From Corbicula japonica (lineage: Eukaryota; Mollusca; Bivalvia; Venerida; Cyrenidae), in the NCBI GenBank assembly GCA_038501625.1, contig JAZAYU010000693.1, forward strand, positions 116,432 through 180,431: a DNA stretch of 64,000 nt, written 5' to 3'. The notes beneath the pieces are model-generated. The model was given only the letters and a program-made list of their open reading frames with translations, did no database searches and had not been told where the DNA came from. Below are positions 12,601-22,500 of the stretch, in pieces (within the stretch, counting starts at the first letter, position 1; the number at the start of each line of letters is the position of its first letter). A program made the translations under genes and the position numbers.

Positions 12601-15519
12601 GGTAGGATTATGGCTGATTTTGGAGCAATCATATTTCGTCATTTAAATTACATTTGCATTATTTGCCCCTTGGGGATAAAACCATTTTCATACTCAATTT
12701 AAGACTCAATGCAATTAGAGCCTGAAAACTTGTTTGTTTTATTTCCTCTAATTATCTTAAAAACAAACAGACATAGAAACTATAAATATGAACAATTACG
12801 ACAAAGATATGACCCCAAACAGACAGCTATAATTTCTTATTTATTAAGACTGTTATATCTTTTTATGAATGCTATTAATGTTCTAGACATAATTTGAGCA
12901 CAGAATTGAGTCAAGCATAAAAAAGTTTTATACTCATTAAACATTACTGTTTTTATTATTTTTATTTTCATTCATTTCTTTGATTGATTTTTTTAATTCC
13001 TTCCTTCTTCATGCTTTTGTTTTTATGTCTTTAAATGGTTCAAAGCTTAAAAGAAACATACTTTTCGAGCTTCCGTAACATTGAAAGGACTTTTTAGAAC
13101 GAAATCATTGTTTACCTTCTAACAATTATAACCTTACCACAATCTTAAACATTTAAAACCAGTTGAACTCTTCGGGGCCGATTATACTGTCTTTCTGACA
13201 TTCCACACAATAAAAGAATTCCAAATCACTTTTCAGGGAAAAGATTGAAGACTACTGTGTGAAGATTTTATCTCTTTATCAAGATCATTGTCTGCGAAAC
13301 CTAATGACGGCACACGTCGCTGTCAACAAACAAATCAGGTACTTTTATATAAAGTATTAATATATATTTTTGCATAATCATAACACCACTATTTTAATAA
13401 GTGTGATTGATCAAGTTCAGTGATGATGAGGAGGAGGGTGAGGAGAAGGAGGATTAAAACCAGTAAAAATACAATACTTTTCTATCGTCATACCCAGTTT
13501 TTTGTGAAACTGCTATATCATATTTTTTTCTTTTCTAGCATTTTGCTGAAGCATTTGACAAGGGTCGGTAAGGTTGAATCCAACATAAATTGTGTTTTGG
13601 ATTGCCAAGGACAGATTAACACAAAACTAAATCAGGTCAGTTGTATACACAAAATTTCAGGTTACAATTGTAAATTAAGTAACTCAAATAATACGTTTAT
13701 GCGATGAAATTATTTTTCCTTAATGCAGTAAAGTTATTTTTATCATAAAATTGACAGGTGGATGAACGTTACAGAAACGTTTCAAAGATGTTACAGTCAA
13801 AAATGATCGTTTATATGAAAACTTCTGGTTTTGTCTCTACTGTGGTTAAAGGGGAGAATATTGTATCTACAGAGGATATCCCAGGCGCCTCAGGTTCATC
13901 ACAGGATGACAGGACAAGTTTAATACAACGTCTCTTTGATGAGTAAGTTCCCACTTCAAGCCATTTCGAATGTTATTCCGTAAGGGTCAACCTCTTACAC
14001 CACACACAGAATAAGAACGCACATATAATTGCAGAAAACGTCGTAAGTTTAATTCAACAAAACCATTTTCAAATTACATCATTAAAGCAAATTTATAACT
14101 TAACTCACAAATGTGCGAAAATAAAATATATAAAATCACAGTTTTTAATAGTTAATCAGGCATTTTATCGAACCTTCATACAGTTATGGAACTTGAATAC
14201 TATTTTTAGAGTAACCCTGCTCGGGACTGCAAGAACAGAACTAGACTGCATGCTAAGTTCAAATACAGAGTCACAGAGGAAGCTTAAAAGGTAAACCATA
14301 ATTACATGTGTTTAGCACAATTAAGGTAATTTATATCTCTTTGCTAGTGAATTGCAACATTTTTTAATGTGTTTAGTAGAATTTGGGTAATGAATGCATC
14401 TTTGCTAGTGAATTGCAACATTATTAAATATGTTTAGTAGAATTTAGGTGATGAATATCTCCTTGCTAATGAATTGAAACAATATTAAATGGGTTAAGTG
14501 GAATTTAGGTGATGAACAAATCTTTGCTACTGAATTGCAACATTTTTGAATGTTTTTAGTACATTTTAGGCAATGAATATCTCTTTTCTAATGAATGCAA
14601 CATTATTTAATGTGTTAAGTAGAATTTAGTAATGAATATCTCTTTGCTTGTGAATTTTAACATTATTAAATGTGTTAAGTAGAATTTAGATAATGAATAT
14701 ATCTTTGCTTAATGAGTTGAAACATTATTAAACGGGTTTAGTAGAAATTTATGTAATGGACAGCTCTTTACTATTGAATTGCAACATTACTAAATGTGTT
14801 TAGTAGAATTTAGGTGAGATATTCGCTAGTGAATTGCAACATTATTTAATATGTTTAGTAGAATTTTGGTAATGAATATTTCTTTGCTAGTGAATTTTAA
14901 CATAATTAATTGTGTTTAGTAGAATTTAAAAAATGAATATATTTTTGCTTAATGAGTTAAAACATTATAAAATGTGTTTAGTAGAATTTAGATAATGAAT
15001 ATATCTTTGCTAAATGAGTTGAAACATCATTAAATGTGTTTAGTAGAATTTAGATAATGAGTATATCTTTGCTTATTGAGTTGAAACATTATTAAACGGG
15101 TTTAGTAGAATTTAGGCAACGGACAGCTCTTTACTAATGAATTGCAACATTACTAAATGTGTTAGGTAGAATTTAGGTAAGATATTCGCTAGTGAATTGC
15201 AACATTATTTAATGTGTTTAGTAGAATTAAGGTAATGAATATCTCTTTGCTAGTGCATCTGAAAGTGTTAAAACCGAAAACATGTAAGCTTGTCAAATTG
15301 TTTTAAGTACCGAAATAGTAAAAGGTATTTTACACAGTAAAGAAAATTGGTTGTGTACCGCATATGAGCACTTTTTAAATCAATGTCTTATAATCAATGT
15401 CTCGTTTCAGAATGCTAGAGACAACTTCACGTTTGAGTCCAACATCATTTGCAACAGATAAGAAGTCAGTTGAATGCACCAATAGGCCAGATTTTAATTC
15501 TGAACCTGGAACTTCTTAA
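6597..15519 (+). CDS. TBK1/IKK-epsilon-like protein lacking the kinase domain (nine exons, 363 aa)
   Basis: Joined coding exons: 6597-6634, 8332-8565, 9532-9660, 11218-11334, 13237-13338, 13539-13635, 13758-13942, 14210-14290, 15411-15519 (TAA). Every intron is GT...AG and all junction phases agree. The product is helical and coiled-coil-like. From memory of the family it is collinear with the scaffold/dimerisation domain of TBK1/IKK-epsilon: TELALYQ (7-13) fits the helix near the start of that domain, SPADHLGCHEGDHW (113-126) fits the SP..SLADAW.HQEGTH loop, and IHKVEREKI (168-176) fits IHK(F/Y)(D/E)KQKL. Residues 207-255 follow the next two helices without gaps, and 297-336 resemble the C-terminal adaptor-binding helix. 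In the family this region dimerises the kinase and binds TANK/NAP1/SINTBAD-type adaptors in antiviral signalling. No kinase or ubiquitin-like domain is present in the window and the first exon has an in-frame stop upstream. The gene may therefore encode a kinase-less paralogue, or be a partial duplicate or a decayed copy with no frame breaks. Other explanations are unseen upstream exons or a wrong first exon. Confidence 0.6.
7066..7087 (+). repeat. uninterrupted run of 22 G
   Basis: A single homopolymer of 22 guanines lies within intron 1 of the TBK1-like gene. Such a tract can form G-quadruplexes and is prone to slippage, and its exact length is also vulnerable to sequencing error. Confidence 0.9.
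7462..7576 (-). mobile_element. tRNA-derived SINE-like repeat, copy 1
   Basis: Read on the minus strand this begins near GTCCCGGC and shows a tRNA A-box (TAGCTCAGTTGG) and B-box (GGGTTCGCTCCC) about 50 bases apart. The length between boxes recalls long-variable-arm tRNAs, but the acceptor ends pair poorly, so it is a tRNA-derived repeat rather than a working tRNA. It lies in intron 1, 254 bp from a nearly identical second copy. Confidence 0.65.
7716..7830 (-). mobile_element. tRNA-derived SINE-like repeat, copy 2
   Basis: This has the same 115-bp sequence and orientation as the copy at 7462-7576, with only about two differences by eye. The A-box and B-box are intact. No long tail or second module follows, so each copy is essentially just the tRNA-like head. 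The 254-bp spacing could reflect a local duplication or two insertions at similar sites. Confidence 0.65.
8332..8565 (+). CDS. exon 2 of the TBK1-like gene
   Basis: Acceptor TTTCAG|ACTG opens 77 codons rich in E, K, L and Q, predicted as long amphipathic helices (residues 14-90). Donor AAG|GTGAAC gives phase 2. An alternative donor GAT|GTAAAC after 8539 would give phase 0 and still splice in frame to exon 3 via its upstream acceptor. The helix-rich content fits the first helices of the TBK1/IKK-epsilon dimerisation domain. Confidence 0.7.
9521..9660 (+). CDS. exon 3 of the TBK1-like gene, with two possible acceptors
   Basis: A strong acceptor CTGTTTCAG ends at 9520 (phase 0), and a second AG ends at 9531 (phase 2). 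Both lead to the same frame, RCEEIKVYLSVLVRRLEESS. The phase-2 acceptor (exon from 9532) fits the main donor of exon 2, and the phase-0 acceptor fits the alternative donor at 8539. The exon carries the SPADHLGCHEGDHW segment, the clearest local match to the TBK1 inter-helix loop. Donor GTTAG|GTATGA is phase 2. Confidence 0.75.
9661..11217. other. intron 3 of the TBK1-like gene
   Basis: AT-rich, 1.56 kb. I saw no further in-frame exon, RNA gene or recognisable mobile element in it, and the phases of the flanking exons do not require a missing exon. Confidence 0.5.
11218..11334 (+). CDS. exon 4 of the TBK1-like gene
   Basis: Acceptor AAACAG|C and strong donor AAAG|GTAAGT enclose 38 codons plus split codons (phase 2 at both ends). 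The end, HEIFIHKVER, joins exon 5 to give IHKVEREKIEDYC, closely resembling the conserved IHK..KQKL helix of the TBK1/IKK-epsilon scaffold domain. The polypyrimidine tract is weak, but the frame and homology are good. Confidence 0.7.
11575..12415. repeat. bivalve-type interspersed repeat of about 140-bp diverged units
   Basis: After a GCCCCC...GGGGGG hairpin at about 11600-11625, a unit of roughly 140 bp recurs several times. It contains 'CTTGGTATGAAGGTTGGTCAT', 'CCCCTATTGATTTTCAGGTCA' and 'GGTCAAAGGTCAAGGTCAAAGTGACC' themes (none exact in every copy). I associate this pattern with dispersed repeats of bivalve genomes. It lies in intron 4 of the TBK1-like gene. The units are rich in AGGTCA half-sites in direct and inverted arrangement. 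Confidence 0.7.
11767..12359. promoter_or_regulatory. nuclear-receptor-type half-site pairs inside the intronic repeat
   Basis: Exact DR1 AGGTCAAAGGTCA lies at 11767-11779. Inverted repeats with a 3-bp spacer lie at 12066-12079 (AGGTCACAGTGACC) and 12346-12359 (AGGTCAAAGTGACC). These match known binding consensus sequences for RXR/HNF4-like (DR1) and estrogen-receptor-like (IR3) factors. They are part of a dispersed repeat, so function is unproven. Confidence 0.35.
12416..13236. other. remainder of intron 4
   Basis: AT-rich sequence between the mollusc repeat and exon 5. No exon or repeat was recognised. Confidence 0.4.
13237..13338 (+). CDS. exon 5 of the TBK1-like gene
   Basis: Acceptor CTTTTCAG|G and donor ATCAG|GTACTT are both phase 2, with 33 codons starting EKIEDYCVKILSLYQDHC. 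This continues the IHK..K(I/L) helix and parallels the TBK1 segment with K-A-x-x-x-F-x-D-E-C-V spacing (here K-I-L-S-L-Y-Q-D-H-C-L). Confidence 0.75.
13539..13635 (+). CDS. exon 6 of the TBK1-like gene
   Basis: Acceptor TTTTCTAG|C follows a long pyrimidine tract, and donor AATCAG|GTCAGT leaves phase 0. It gives 32 codons starting ILLKHLTRVGKVESNINC, matching in length the helix after the conserved IHK segment in the TBK1 family. Confidence 0.75.
13758..13942 (+). CDS. exon 7 of the TBK1-like gene
   Basis: Acceptor TTGACAG|GTG (phase 0) and consensus donor GA|GTAAGT (phase 2) enclose 61 codons. The first third (VDERYRNVSKMLQSKM) completes the scaffold helices. The remainder is a serine/aspartate-rich linker (about residues 268-290), as expected between the dimerisation domain and the C-terminal adaptor-binding helix. 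Confidence 0.75.
14210..14290 (+). CDS. exon 8 of the TBK1-like gene
   Basis: Acceptor ATTTTTAG|A and donor AAAAG|GTAAAC are both phase 2, with 26 codons starting VTLLGTARTELDCML. With the end of exon 7 (LIQRLFDE) this forms an amphipathic helix resembling the short C-terminal coiled coil of TBK1/IKK-epsilon that binds adaptor proteins. Confidence 0.7.
14306..15258. repeat. intronic minisatellite, about 61-bp unit, about 15 copies
   Basis: Units share 'TAGTGAATTGCAACATTATT', 'AATGTGTTTAGTAGAATTTA' and 'GTAATGAATATCTCTTTGC' with 5-20% divergence and small indels. One variant class carries 'AATGAGTTGAAACATTATTAAACGGG' style changes at intervals of several units, suggesting a higher-order pattern. 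It fills most of the last intron of the TBK1-like gene. Confidence 0.9.
15411..15519 (+). CDS. last exon of the TBK1-like gene
   Basis: Acceptor CTCGTTTCAG|A (phase 2) is followed by 35 codons (MLETTSRLSPTSFATDKK...EPGTS) and a TAA at 15517-15519. The start continues the C-terminal helix and the tail is low-complexity and polar. A variant polyadenylation hexamer ATTAAA lies at 15736-15741. No AATAAA was seen closer than that. Confidence 0.7.
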
Positions 15520-15759
15520 CCGTTGCCCGAGGCATACATATTTAAGTTGACCGATGTACAACTTCACGACTTTTGTTCAGCTTCACGCAAATAGAACGGA
15601 TTTGCAGCGTTCCAACAAGAGAACTCAGCTCCAAATCGAGACACAATCAGTGCTAGAACTTAATTTAACGTTCCTGGGAATAAGAATGTTGTAATTTTAT
15701 TGTTTTCAACTAGAATATAAAAATCGCGCTTATATATTAAATATACTGTATAAATATAT

Positions 15760-17176
15760 AGTTAGAAAGGAGTATTTCTTTGATATACACTTAACGCGTC
15801 ACATAAATATATACCGTACGTATAAACAAGTTATTAATGGCCAGAACAGATTTAATTAGAATTTAACGAGATTTATTTAATGCTTTCTCTAGTTTTAAGA
15901 CGTCATGTTCACAACGACTTCAAGATCTGTTTTTGATTGTTGCAAACTGTGTTTTGTTGATTTTGTTTCCTTAAATTTATATTATTTTTAATCTTCGTAA
16001 TGTTTAAATAGGACAACATTTATCCCGCTATTCGGACTTTCTTAAGTGTGCCGACGCCGGACTCCATTCACCGATGTATTTACCAGTTAAAGTTTTAGAG
16101 TTACATGTTTTAACAATGTTCCATAATTGTTTTAACGTGTGTAACATGAATGTTTGGACCAAATTTATTCTTTTACTTTTCTAATACTTTTAAAAATCTT
16201 TCTCTTGGCATACTATCAGATTGCGCGGAACTGCAGGGTATTTTAAATACAGCTGGAATTAACAAAATAAAGAATAGAAAAACAGTGCTGTAAACGCCAT
16301 TAACGGACAACTTGCGAAAATGGTTTGGTTAACGTTAATGCGACTGTTCAACGTGCAAATCATGATGATGTCTGATGGCTGATTCTGATGCCAATCCGAA
16401 GTTATCTGCAAATTTATGTTTACATTCCGGTTGTTCATGTGTAAGGTTGTGTTTTTTGAAATGTCCATATTCCGGCTTTTAGACTGATTATATTTAATCA
16501 AAGGCATAAGGTAGTATTTCAAACAATGTCAGCTAACAGCAAAGTAGGGTAGAACCAAATTTTAGTTTAAAAAATTCCATTATTACACTTAAGTAGTTGT
16601 TTGCGGCCTTGGAATGTATATTACATTTTGAGAATTGGAAAGGTCTGTTTAATTAATCCAACTATTACACTAAGGTAGTTTTCTGCGACCTTTGAATGTA
16701 TAATAACATTTGAGCACTTTGGAGGTGCCGGTTAGTCACTGTCAGATTGTATGTACTGTGTTATGCCGCCTTCTTCCTTCTGCTTACTTTTACCTATAAA
16801 ACCAATACAGTATTTTATACTTACAACATAGCTTTTTAAAAATTACATGATAAATGTTGCGTGTTTTAGTCTGTATTAAGGAAAAATAATCGTCCAAAAT
16901 ATGTATGCCTCGGGGAAGGTTTTTATGTTCCGAATGATATTTTAGGATTTTCAATTAAAACTTACTGTTTTATGTATTTATAAAAAAATTATTTGTGAAT
17001 AAAGAAACATTTCCAAACGAAAGTATTTGTTTATGTTTTCAAACTCTATCTGCACTAAGAATTAATAGAATTAAGTTCTTAGCAATGATCCACTTTTATA
17101 ATGTAAGACGTTTTATCATGTAACTGGTATATGGTAGATTGCTTATAATGGAAGATTGTTGTTCATCTTATGATTA
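15760..17176. repeat. direct repeat copy B
   Basis: Same orientation and order as 2064-3776, starting 240 bp after the stop codon of the TBK1-like gene. It lacks the 257-bp MITE, giving a clean empty site at about 16661-16673, and lacks some small segments of copy A. It runs into a second 17-bp minisatellite. Confidence 0.75.
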
Positions 17177-17943
17177 TTGTGTAAGAGTGTTGATCATGTA
17201 AGGTGTTGACCATGTAAGAGTGTTTACCATGTAAGAGTGTTGACCATGTAAGAGTGTTGACCATGTAAGAGTGTTGACCATGTAAGAGTGTTGGCCATGT
17301 AAGAGTGTTTACCATGTAAGAGTGTTTACCATGTAAGAGTGTTGACCATGTAAGAGTGTTGACCATGTAAGAGTGTTGACCATGTAAGATTACCATGTAA
17401 GAGTGTTGACCATGTAAGAGTGTTGACCATGTAAGAGTGTTGACCATGTAAGAGTTTTGACCATGTAAGAGTGTTGCCATGTAAGAGTGTTTACCATGTA
17501 AGAGTGTTGACCATGTAAGAGTGTTGACCATGTAAGAGTGTTGACCATGTAAGAGTGTTGACCATGTAAGAGTGTTGACCATGTAAGAGTGTTGACCATG
17601 TAAGAGTGTTTACCATGTAAAAGTGTTGACCATGTAAAAGTGTTGACCATGTAAGAGTGTTGACCATGTAAGAGTGTTGACCATGTAAGAGTGTTGACCA
17701 TGTACGAGTGTTGACCATGTAAGAGTGTTGACCATGTAAGAGTGTTGACCATGTAAGAGTGTTGACCATGTAAGAGTGTTGGCCATGTAAGAGTGTTTAC
17801 CATGTAAGAGTGTTTACCATGTAAGAGTGTTGACCATGTAAAAGTGTTTGCCATGTAAGAGTGTTTACCATGTAAGAGTGTTTACCATGTAAGAGTGTTG
17901 ACCATGTAAGAGTGTTGACCATGTAAGAGTGTTGATCATGTAA
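17177..17943. repeat. 17-bp minisatellite, about 45 copies (array B)
   Basis: This is the same GTAAGAGTGTTGACCAT unit as array A. It has its own common variant (GTTTACCAT) and almost none of the GATCAT variants that fill the right half of array A. The two arrays have therefore been homogenised separately since they split. Degenerate remnants continue to about 18030. Confidence 0.95.
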
Positions 17944-18645
17944 ATGTGCCTATCATTGTCTGCTATGTTAGATTGTTGACTTGTGTAGCATGTTAGAGTG
18001 TTTGCCATGCTAGAGTGATGATCATGTCTTTTGAAATCACAGAATATAAACACTTTTTGAAAAAAAGTTCTTTTTTGCCAACCTGTTCGGTTACCATGTA
18101 ATACATTAAAGAGAATTGTTATCCAAGACACCATGTGAAGTGTAAAAATGCGTTAGTGCAGAAAATCACGAAAAGTCGTAAACTTTATTGTATAGAAACT
18201 GTCATTTAAAGTAACAGACTTTTCAATCTGATTAAAATGATCTTCTAAAAGCCGCTTCGCTGTCATTTTGTTAGATCTGACTTCAGCGAGATAAGAACTT
18301 TTTTGCAAGTTTCTGGAAAGTCAGGTGTGGTGCAAATGCTTGAAAAAAAAACGTGCCACTAATTTGTTCGCAACATTAAAGGATAGGAATAAAGGAGTCG
18401 GATCTATTCAGGATGCACGAGATGGTAAAAACAAATTCTGACAGCATCGATTCTGTATGGAAGTATATCCCACTGTTGAAGTACATCCAGCTATCTACTA
18501 GTTTAATCCAACTGAAATAAAAACATACATGTACTAAAACAAATAACAAGATAAGACTCTATGGTTACTGAATGGAAAATGTTTTTCAGTTTTACGGTAA
18601 GAAGTATAATTGTATTGCTCACAAACATAGCTGACCTCAATTCAT
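17944..18645. other. unassigned AT-rich stretch left of foldback copy 1
   Basis: Decayed minisatellite remnants reach about 18030. Nothing else was recognised up to the foldback border. The last bases (ATTCAT) form a 12-bp palindrome with the first bases of the element (ATGAAT). Confidence 0.4.
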
Positions 18646-18654
18646 ATGAATATA

Positions 18655-18977
18655 AAGTTAGTTCCCGTTTCCCGGTTCCTTATTCCTTTTTCAGCGTTAA
18701 GTTGGTTCCTGTTTCCCGTTTCCTTTTTCCTTTTTCGAAAAAGGAATAGGGAACTGAGACATACAGTTCCCGTTTCCCGGTTCCTTATTCCTTTTTCAGC
18801 GTTAAGTTAGTTCCTGTTTCCCGTTTCCTTTTTCCTTTTTCGAAAAAGGAATAGGGAACTGATACATACAGTTCCCGGTTCCCGGTTCCTTATTCCTTTT
18901 TCAGCGTTAAGTTAGTTCCTGTTTCCCGTTTCCTTTTTCCTTTTTCGAAAAAGGAATAGGAACTGATACATACAGTT
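18655..18977. repeat. left terminal repeats of foldback copy 1 (3 x about 105 bp)
   Basis: Three units run from AGTTCCCGTTTCCCGGTTCC to about GGAACTGA(G/T)ACATAC. Each contains the perfect palindrome CCTTTTTCGAAAAAGG and is itself nearly self-complementary (TTCC-rich left, GGAA-rich right). Three inverted units stand at the right end (38909-39200). Confidence 0.9.
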
Positions 18978-19589
18978 GTTTTGCTGCTGCTGCTACTGTT
19001 GTTGTTGTTGTTGTTGTTTCTGCTTACTTATCTGTCCTCATAATGTTCTGTATAGACAGGCTACATACTACTTGGTTAATTTGATGAAAGCGAACATTGG
19101 TTCAGTGATTGATGGCTTCGTTTTCGGCTAGCGTGGCAGTTTTACACTATAAATTGTTAGAAATATACGACCTTATTGGCTTTTACAAAACTTTTTTTTG
19201 TAATTCCATAATTTTGATATCTTTTTCAAGGGCTTCAAATTGCCGCTCTTACTGTGTTTAGGCTGTCCTTTTTCTGATATGCAGATATAACCTGTTTGTA
19301 CAGTTAAGCTCATGATAAGAATTTTGAATAAAACATGAAATAATTGCATTTCGCGGGGACGAATTTTTGCTCAAAATTCACAAATGATAATTGCGAACGG
19401 GCATACATTCGTTCTATCCAGACATCAGACATCAGATTACATGGTGCTATTCCGCCGAGTTTTGAATTCGTGCATTTTTCCTAGCGCGAAATTTATGAAA
19501 AGTAAACATAAACTTTTTCCAAGAATTTTCTGTGTGAAAGAGAAAGGGAAGATGATTTGATCTGCGTTAAGAAAATCGTTACTATAATC
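18978..19589. other. left subterminal block with TTG microsatellite
   Basis: It starts with a (TTG)n tract (about 18999-19017) that is two repeats longer than in copy 2. The segment from about 19350 to 19540 has an inverted, diverged counterpart at about 38730-38900 in the right arm (shared CTAGCGCGAAA, AACGGGCATACATTCG). About 390 bp (18960-19350) is present only in the left arm. No gene was seen. Confidence 0.7.
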
Positions 19590-22500
19590 TCCAGTTCCAT
19601 TTTCGAATCTGAATAAGGAATAAGGAACCAGTTCCCGTTTCTTTATTCGCGCGAAAAAGGAACTGGCAAATATAATGAAATGTAGTTGATTGTTTGTTTT
19701 CTGCGAGCAGTTTCTAGATAAAAGCCATTATTCTTAACAAGGGGGAGATAACTTTAACACTGATTGATAATGTGTGTATGAGATCTGAACAAAAAACTTC
19801 AGTTCCTTTACGAATCTGAATAAGGAATAAGGAACCAGTTCCCGTTTCCTTATTCGAATCTGAATAAGGAATAAGGAACCAGTTCCCGTTTCCTTATTCG
19901 AATCTGAATAAGGAATAAGGAACCAGTTCCCGTTTCCCTATTCGTGCGAATAAGGAACTGGCAAATATAATGAAATGTAGTTGATTGTTTGTTTCCTCCG
20001 AGCAGTTTCTAGATAAAAGCCATTGTTCTTAACAAGGGGGAGATAACTTTAACACTGATTGATAATGTGTGTATGAGTTCTAAACAAAAAACTTCAGTTC
20101 CTTTTTCGAATCTGAATAAGGAATAAGGAACCAGTTCCCGTTTCCTTATTCGAATCTGAATAAGGAACCAGTTCCCGTTTCCTTATTCGAGCGAATAAGG
20201 AACTGGCAAATATAATGAAATGAAGTTGATTGTTTGCTTTCCTTGAGCAGTTTCTAGATAAGAGCCGCTGTTATGAACAAGGGGGAGATAACTTCAACAA
20301 TGATTAATAATGTGTGTATGAAATCTGTACAAAACTTCAGTTCCTTTTTCAAATCTGAATAAGGAATAAGGAACCAGTTCCCGTTTCCTTATTCGAATCT
20401 GAATAAGGAATAAGGAACCAGTTCCCGTTTCCTTATTCGCGCGAATAAGGAACTGGCAAATATAATGAAATATGGTTGATTGTTTGTTTTCTCCGAGCAG
20501 TTTCTAGATAAAAGCCATTTTTCTTAACAAGGGGGAGATAACTTTAACACTGATTTATAATGTTTGTATGAGATCTGAACAAAAAACTTCAGTTCCTTTT
20601 TCGGATCTGAATAAGGAATAAGGAACCAGTTCCCGTTTCCTTATTCGAATCTGAATAAGGAATAAGGAACCAGTTCCCGTTTCCTTATTCGCGCGAATAA
20701 GGAACTGGCAAATATAATGAAATGTAGTTGATTGTTTGTTTCCTCCGAGCAGTTTCTAGATAAAAGCCATTGTTCTTAACAAGGGGGAGATAACTTTAAC
20801 ACTGATTGATAATGTGTGTATGAGTTCTAAACAAAAAACTTCAGTTCCTTTTCCGAATCTGAATAAGGAATAAGGAACCAGTTCCCGTTTCCTTATTCGA
20901 ATCTGAATAAGGAATAAGGAACCAGTTCCCGTTTCCTTATTCGAGCGAATAAGGAACTGGCAAATATAATGAAATGAAGTTGATTGTTTGCTTTCCGTGA
21001 GCAGTTTCTAGATAAGAGCTGCTGTTATGAACAAGGGGGAGATAACTTCAACAATGATTAATAATGTGTGTATGAAATCTGTACAAAACTTCAGTTCCTT
21101 TTTCAAATCTGAATAAGGAATAAGGAACCAGTTCCCGTTTCCTTATTCGAATCTGAATAAGGAATAAGGAACCAGTTCCCGTTTCCTTATTCGCGCGAAT
21201 AAGGAACTGGCAAATATAATGAAATATGGTTGATTGTTTGTTTTCTCCGAGCAGTTTCTAGATAAAAGCCATTGTTCTTAACAAGGGGGAGATAACTTTA
21301 ACACTGATTTATAATGTTTGTATGAGATCTGAACAAAAAACTTCAGTTCCTTTTTCGGATCTGAATAAGGAATAAGGAACCAGTTCCCGTTTCCTTATTC
21401 GAATCTGAATAAGGAATAAGGAACCAGTTCCCGTTTCCTTATTCGCGCGAATAAGGAACTGGCAAATATAATGAAATGTAGTTGATTGTTTGTTTCCTCC
21501 GAGCAGTTTCTAGATAAAAGCCATTGTTCTTAACAAGGGGGAGATAACTTTAACACTGATTGATAATGTGTGTATGAGTTCTAAACAAAAAACTTCAGTT
21601 CCTTTTCCGAATCTGAATAAGGAATAAGGAACCAGTTCCCGTTTCCTTATTCGAATCTGAATAAGGAATAAGGAACCAGTTCCCGTTTCCTTATTCGAGC
21701 GAATAAGGAACTGGCAAATATAATGAAATGAAGTTGATTGTTTGCTTTCCGTGAGCAGTTTCTAGATAAGAGCTGCTGTTATGAACAAGGGGGAGATAAC
21801 TTCAACAATGATTAATAATGTGTGTATGAAATCTGTACAAAACTTCAGTTCCTTTTTCAAATCTGAATAAGGAATAAGGAACCAGTTCCCGTTTCCTTAT
21901 TCGAATCTGAATAAGGAATAAGGAACCAGTTCCCGTTTCCTTATTCGCGCGAATAAGGAACTGGCAAATATAATGAAATATGGTTGATTGTTTGTTTTCT
22001 CCGAGCAGTTTCTAGATAAAAGCCATTGTTTTTAACAAGGGGGAGATAACTTTAACACTGATTTATAATGTTTGTATGAGATCTGAACAAAAAACTTCAG
22101 TTCCTTTTTCGGATCTGAATAAGGAATAAGGAACCAGTTCCCGTTTCCTTATTCGAATCTGAATAAGGAATAAGGAACCAGTTCCCGTTTCCTTATTCGC
22201 GCGAATAAGGAACTGGCAAATATAATGAAATATGGTTGATTGTTTGTTTTCTCCGAGCAGTTTCTAGATAAAAGCCATTGTTCTTAACAAGGGGGAGATA
22301 ACTATAACACTGATTTATAATGTTTGTATGAGATCTGAACAAAAAACTTCAGTTCCTTTTTCGGATCTGAATAAGGAATAAGGAACCAGTTCCCGTTTCC
22401 TTATTCGAATCTGAATAAGGAATAAGGAACCAGTTCCCGTTTCCTTATTCGCGCGAATAAGGAACTGGCAAATATAATGAAATGTAGTTGATTGTTTGTT

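Noticed and set aside
13420..13707. 95-codon plus-strand frame starting MMMRRRVRRRR
   Set aside because: Its right part is exon 6 of the TBK1-like gene. The upstream part is the intron, with a clear TTTTCTAG acceptor inside.
2064..17943. Long terminal repeats of a retrotransposon enclosing the TBK1-like gene
   Set aside because: The flanking copies lack TG...CA ends, differ at their right borders and in length, and no gag/pol, primer-binding site or polypurine tract lies between them. The interior is a spliced cellular gene.
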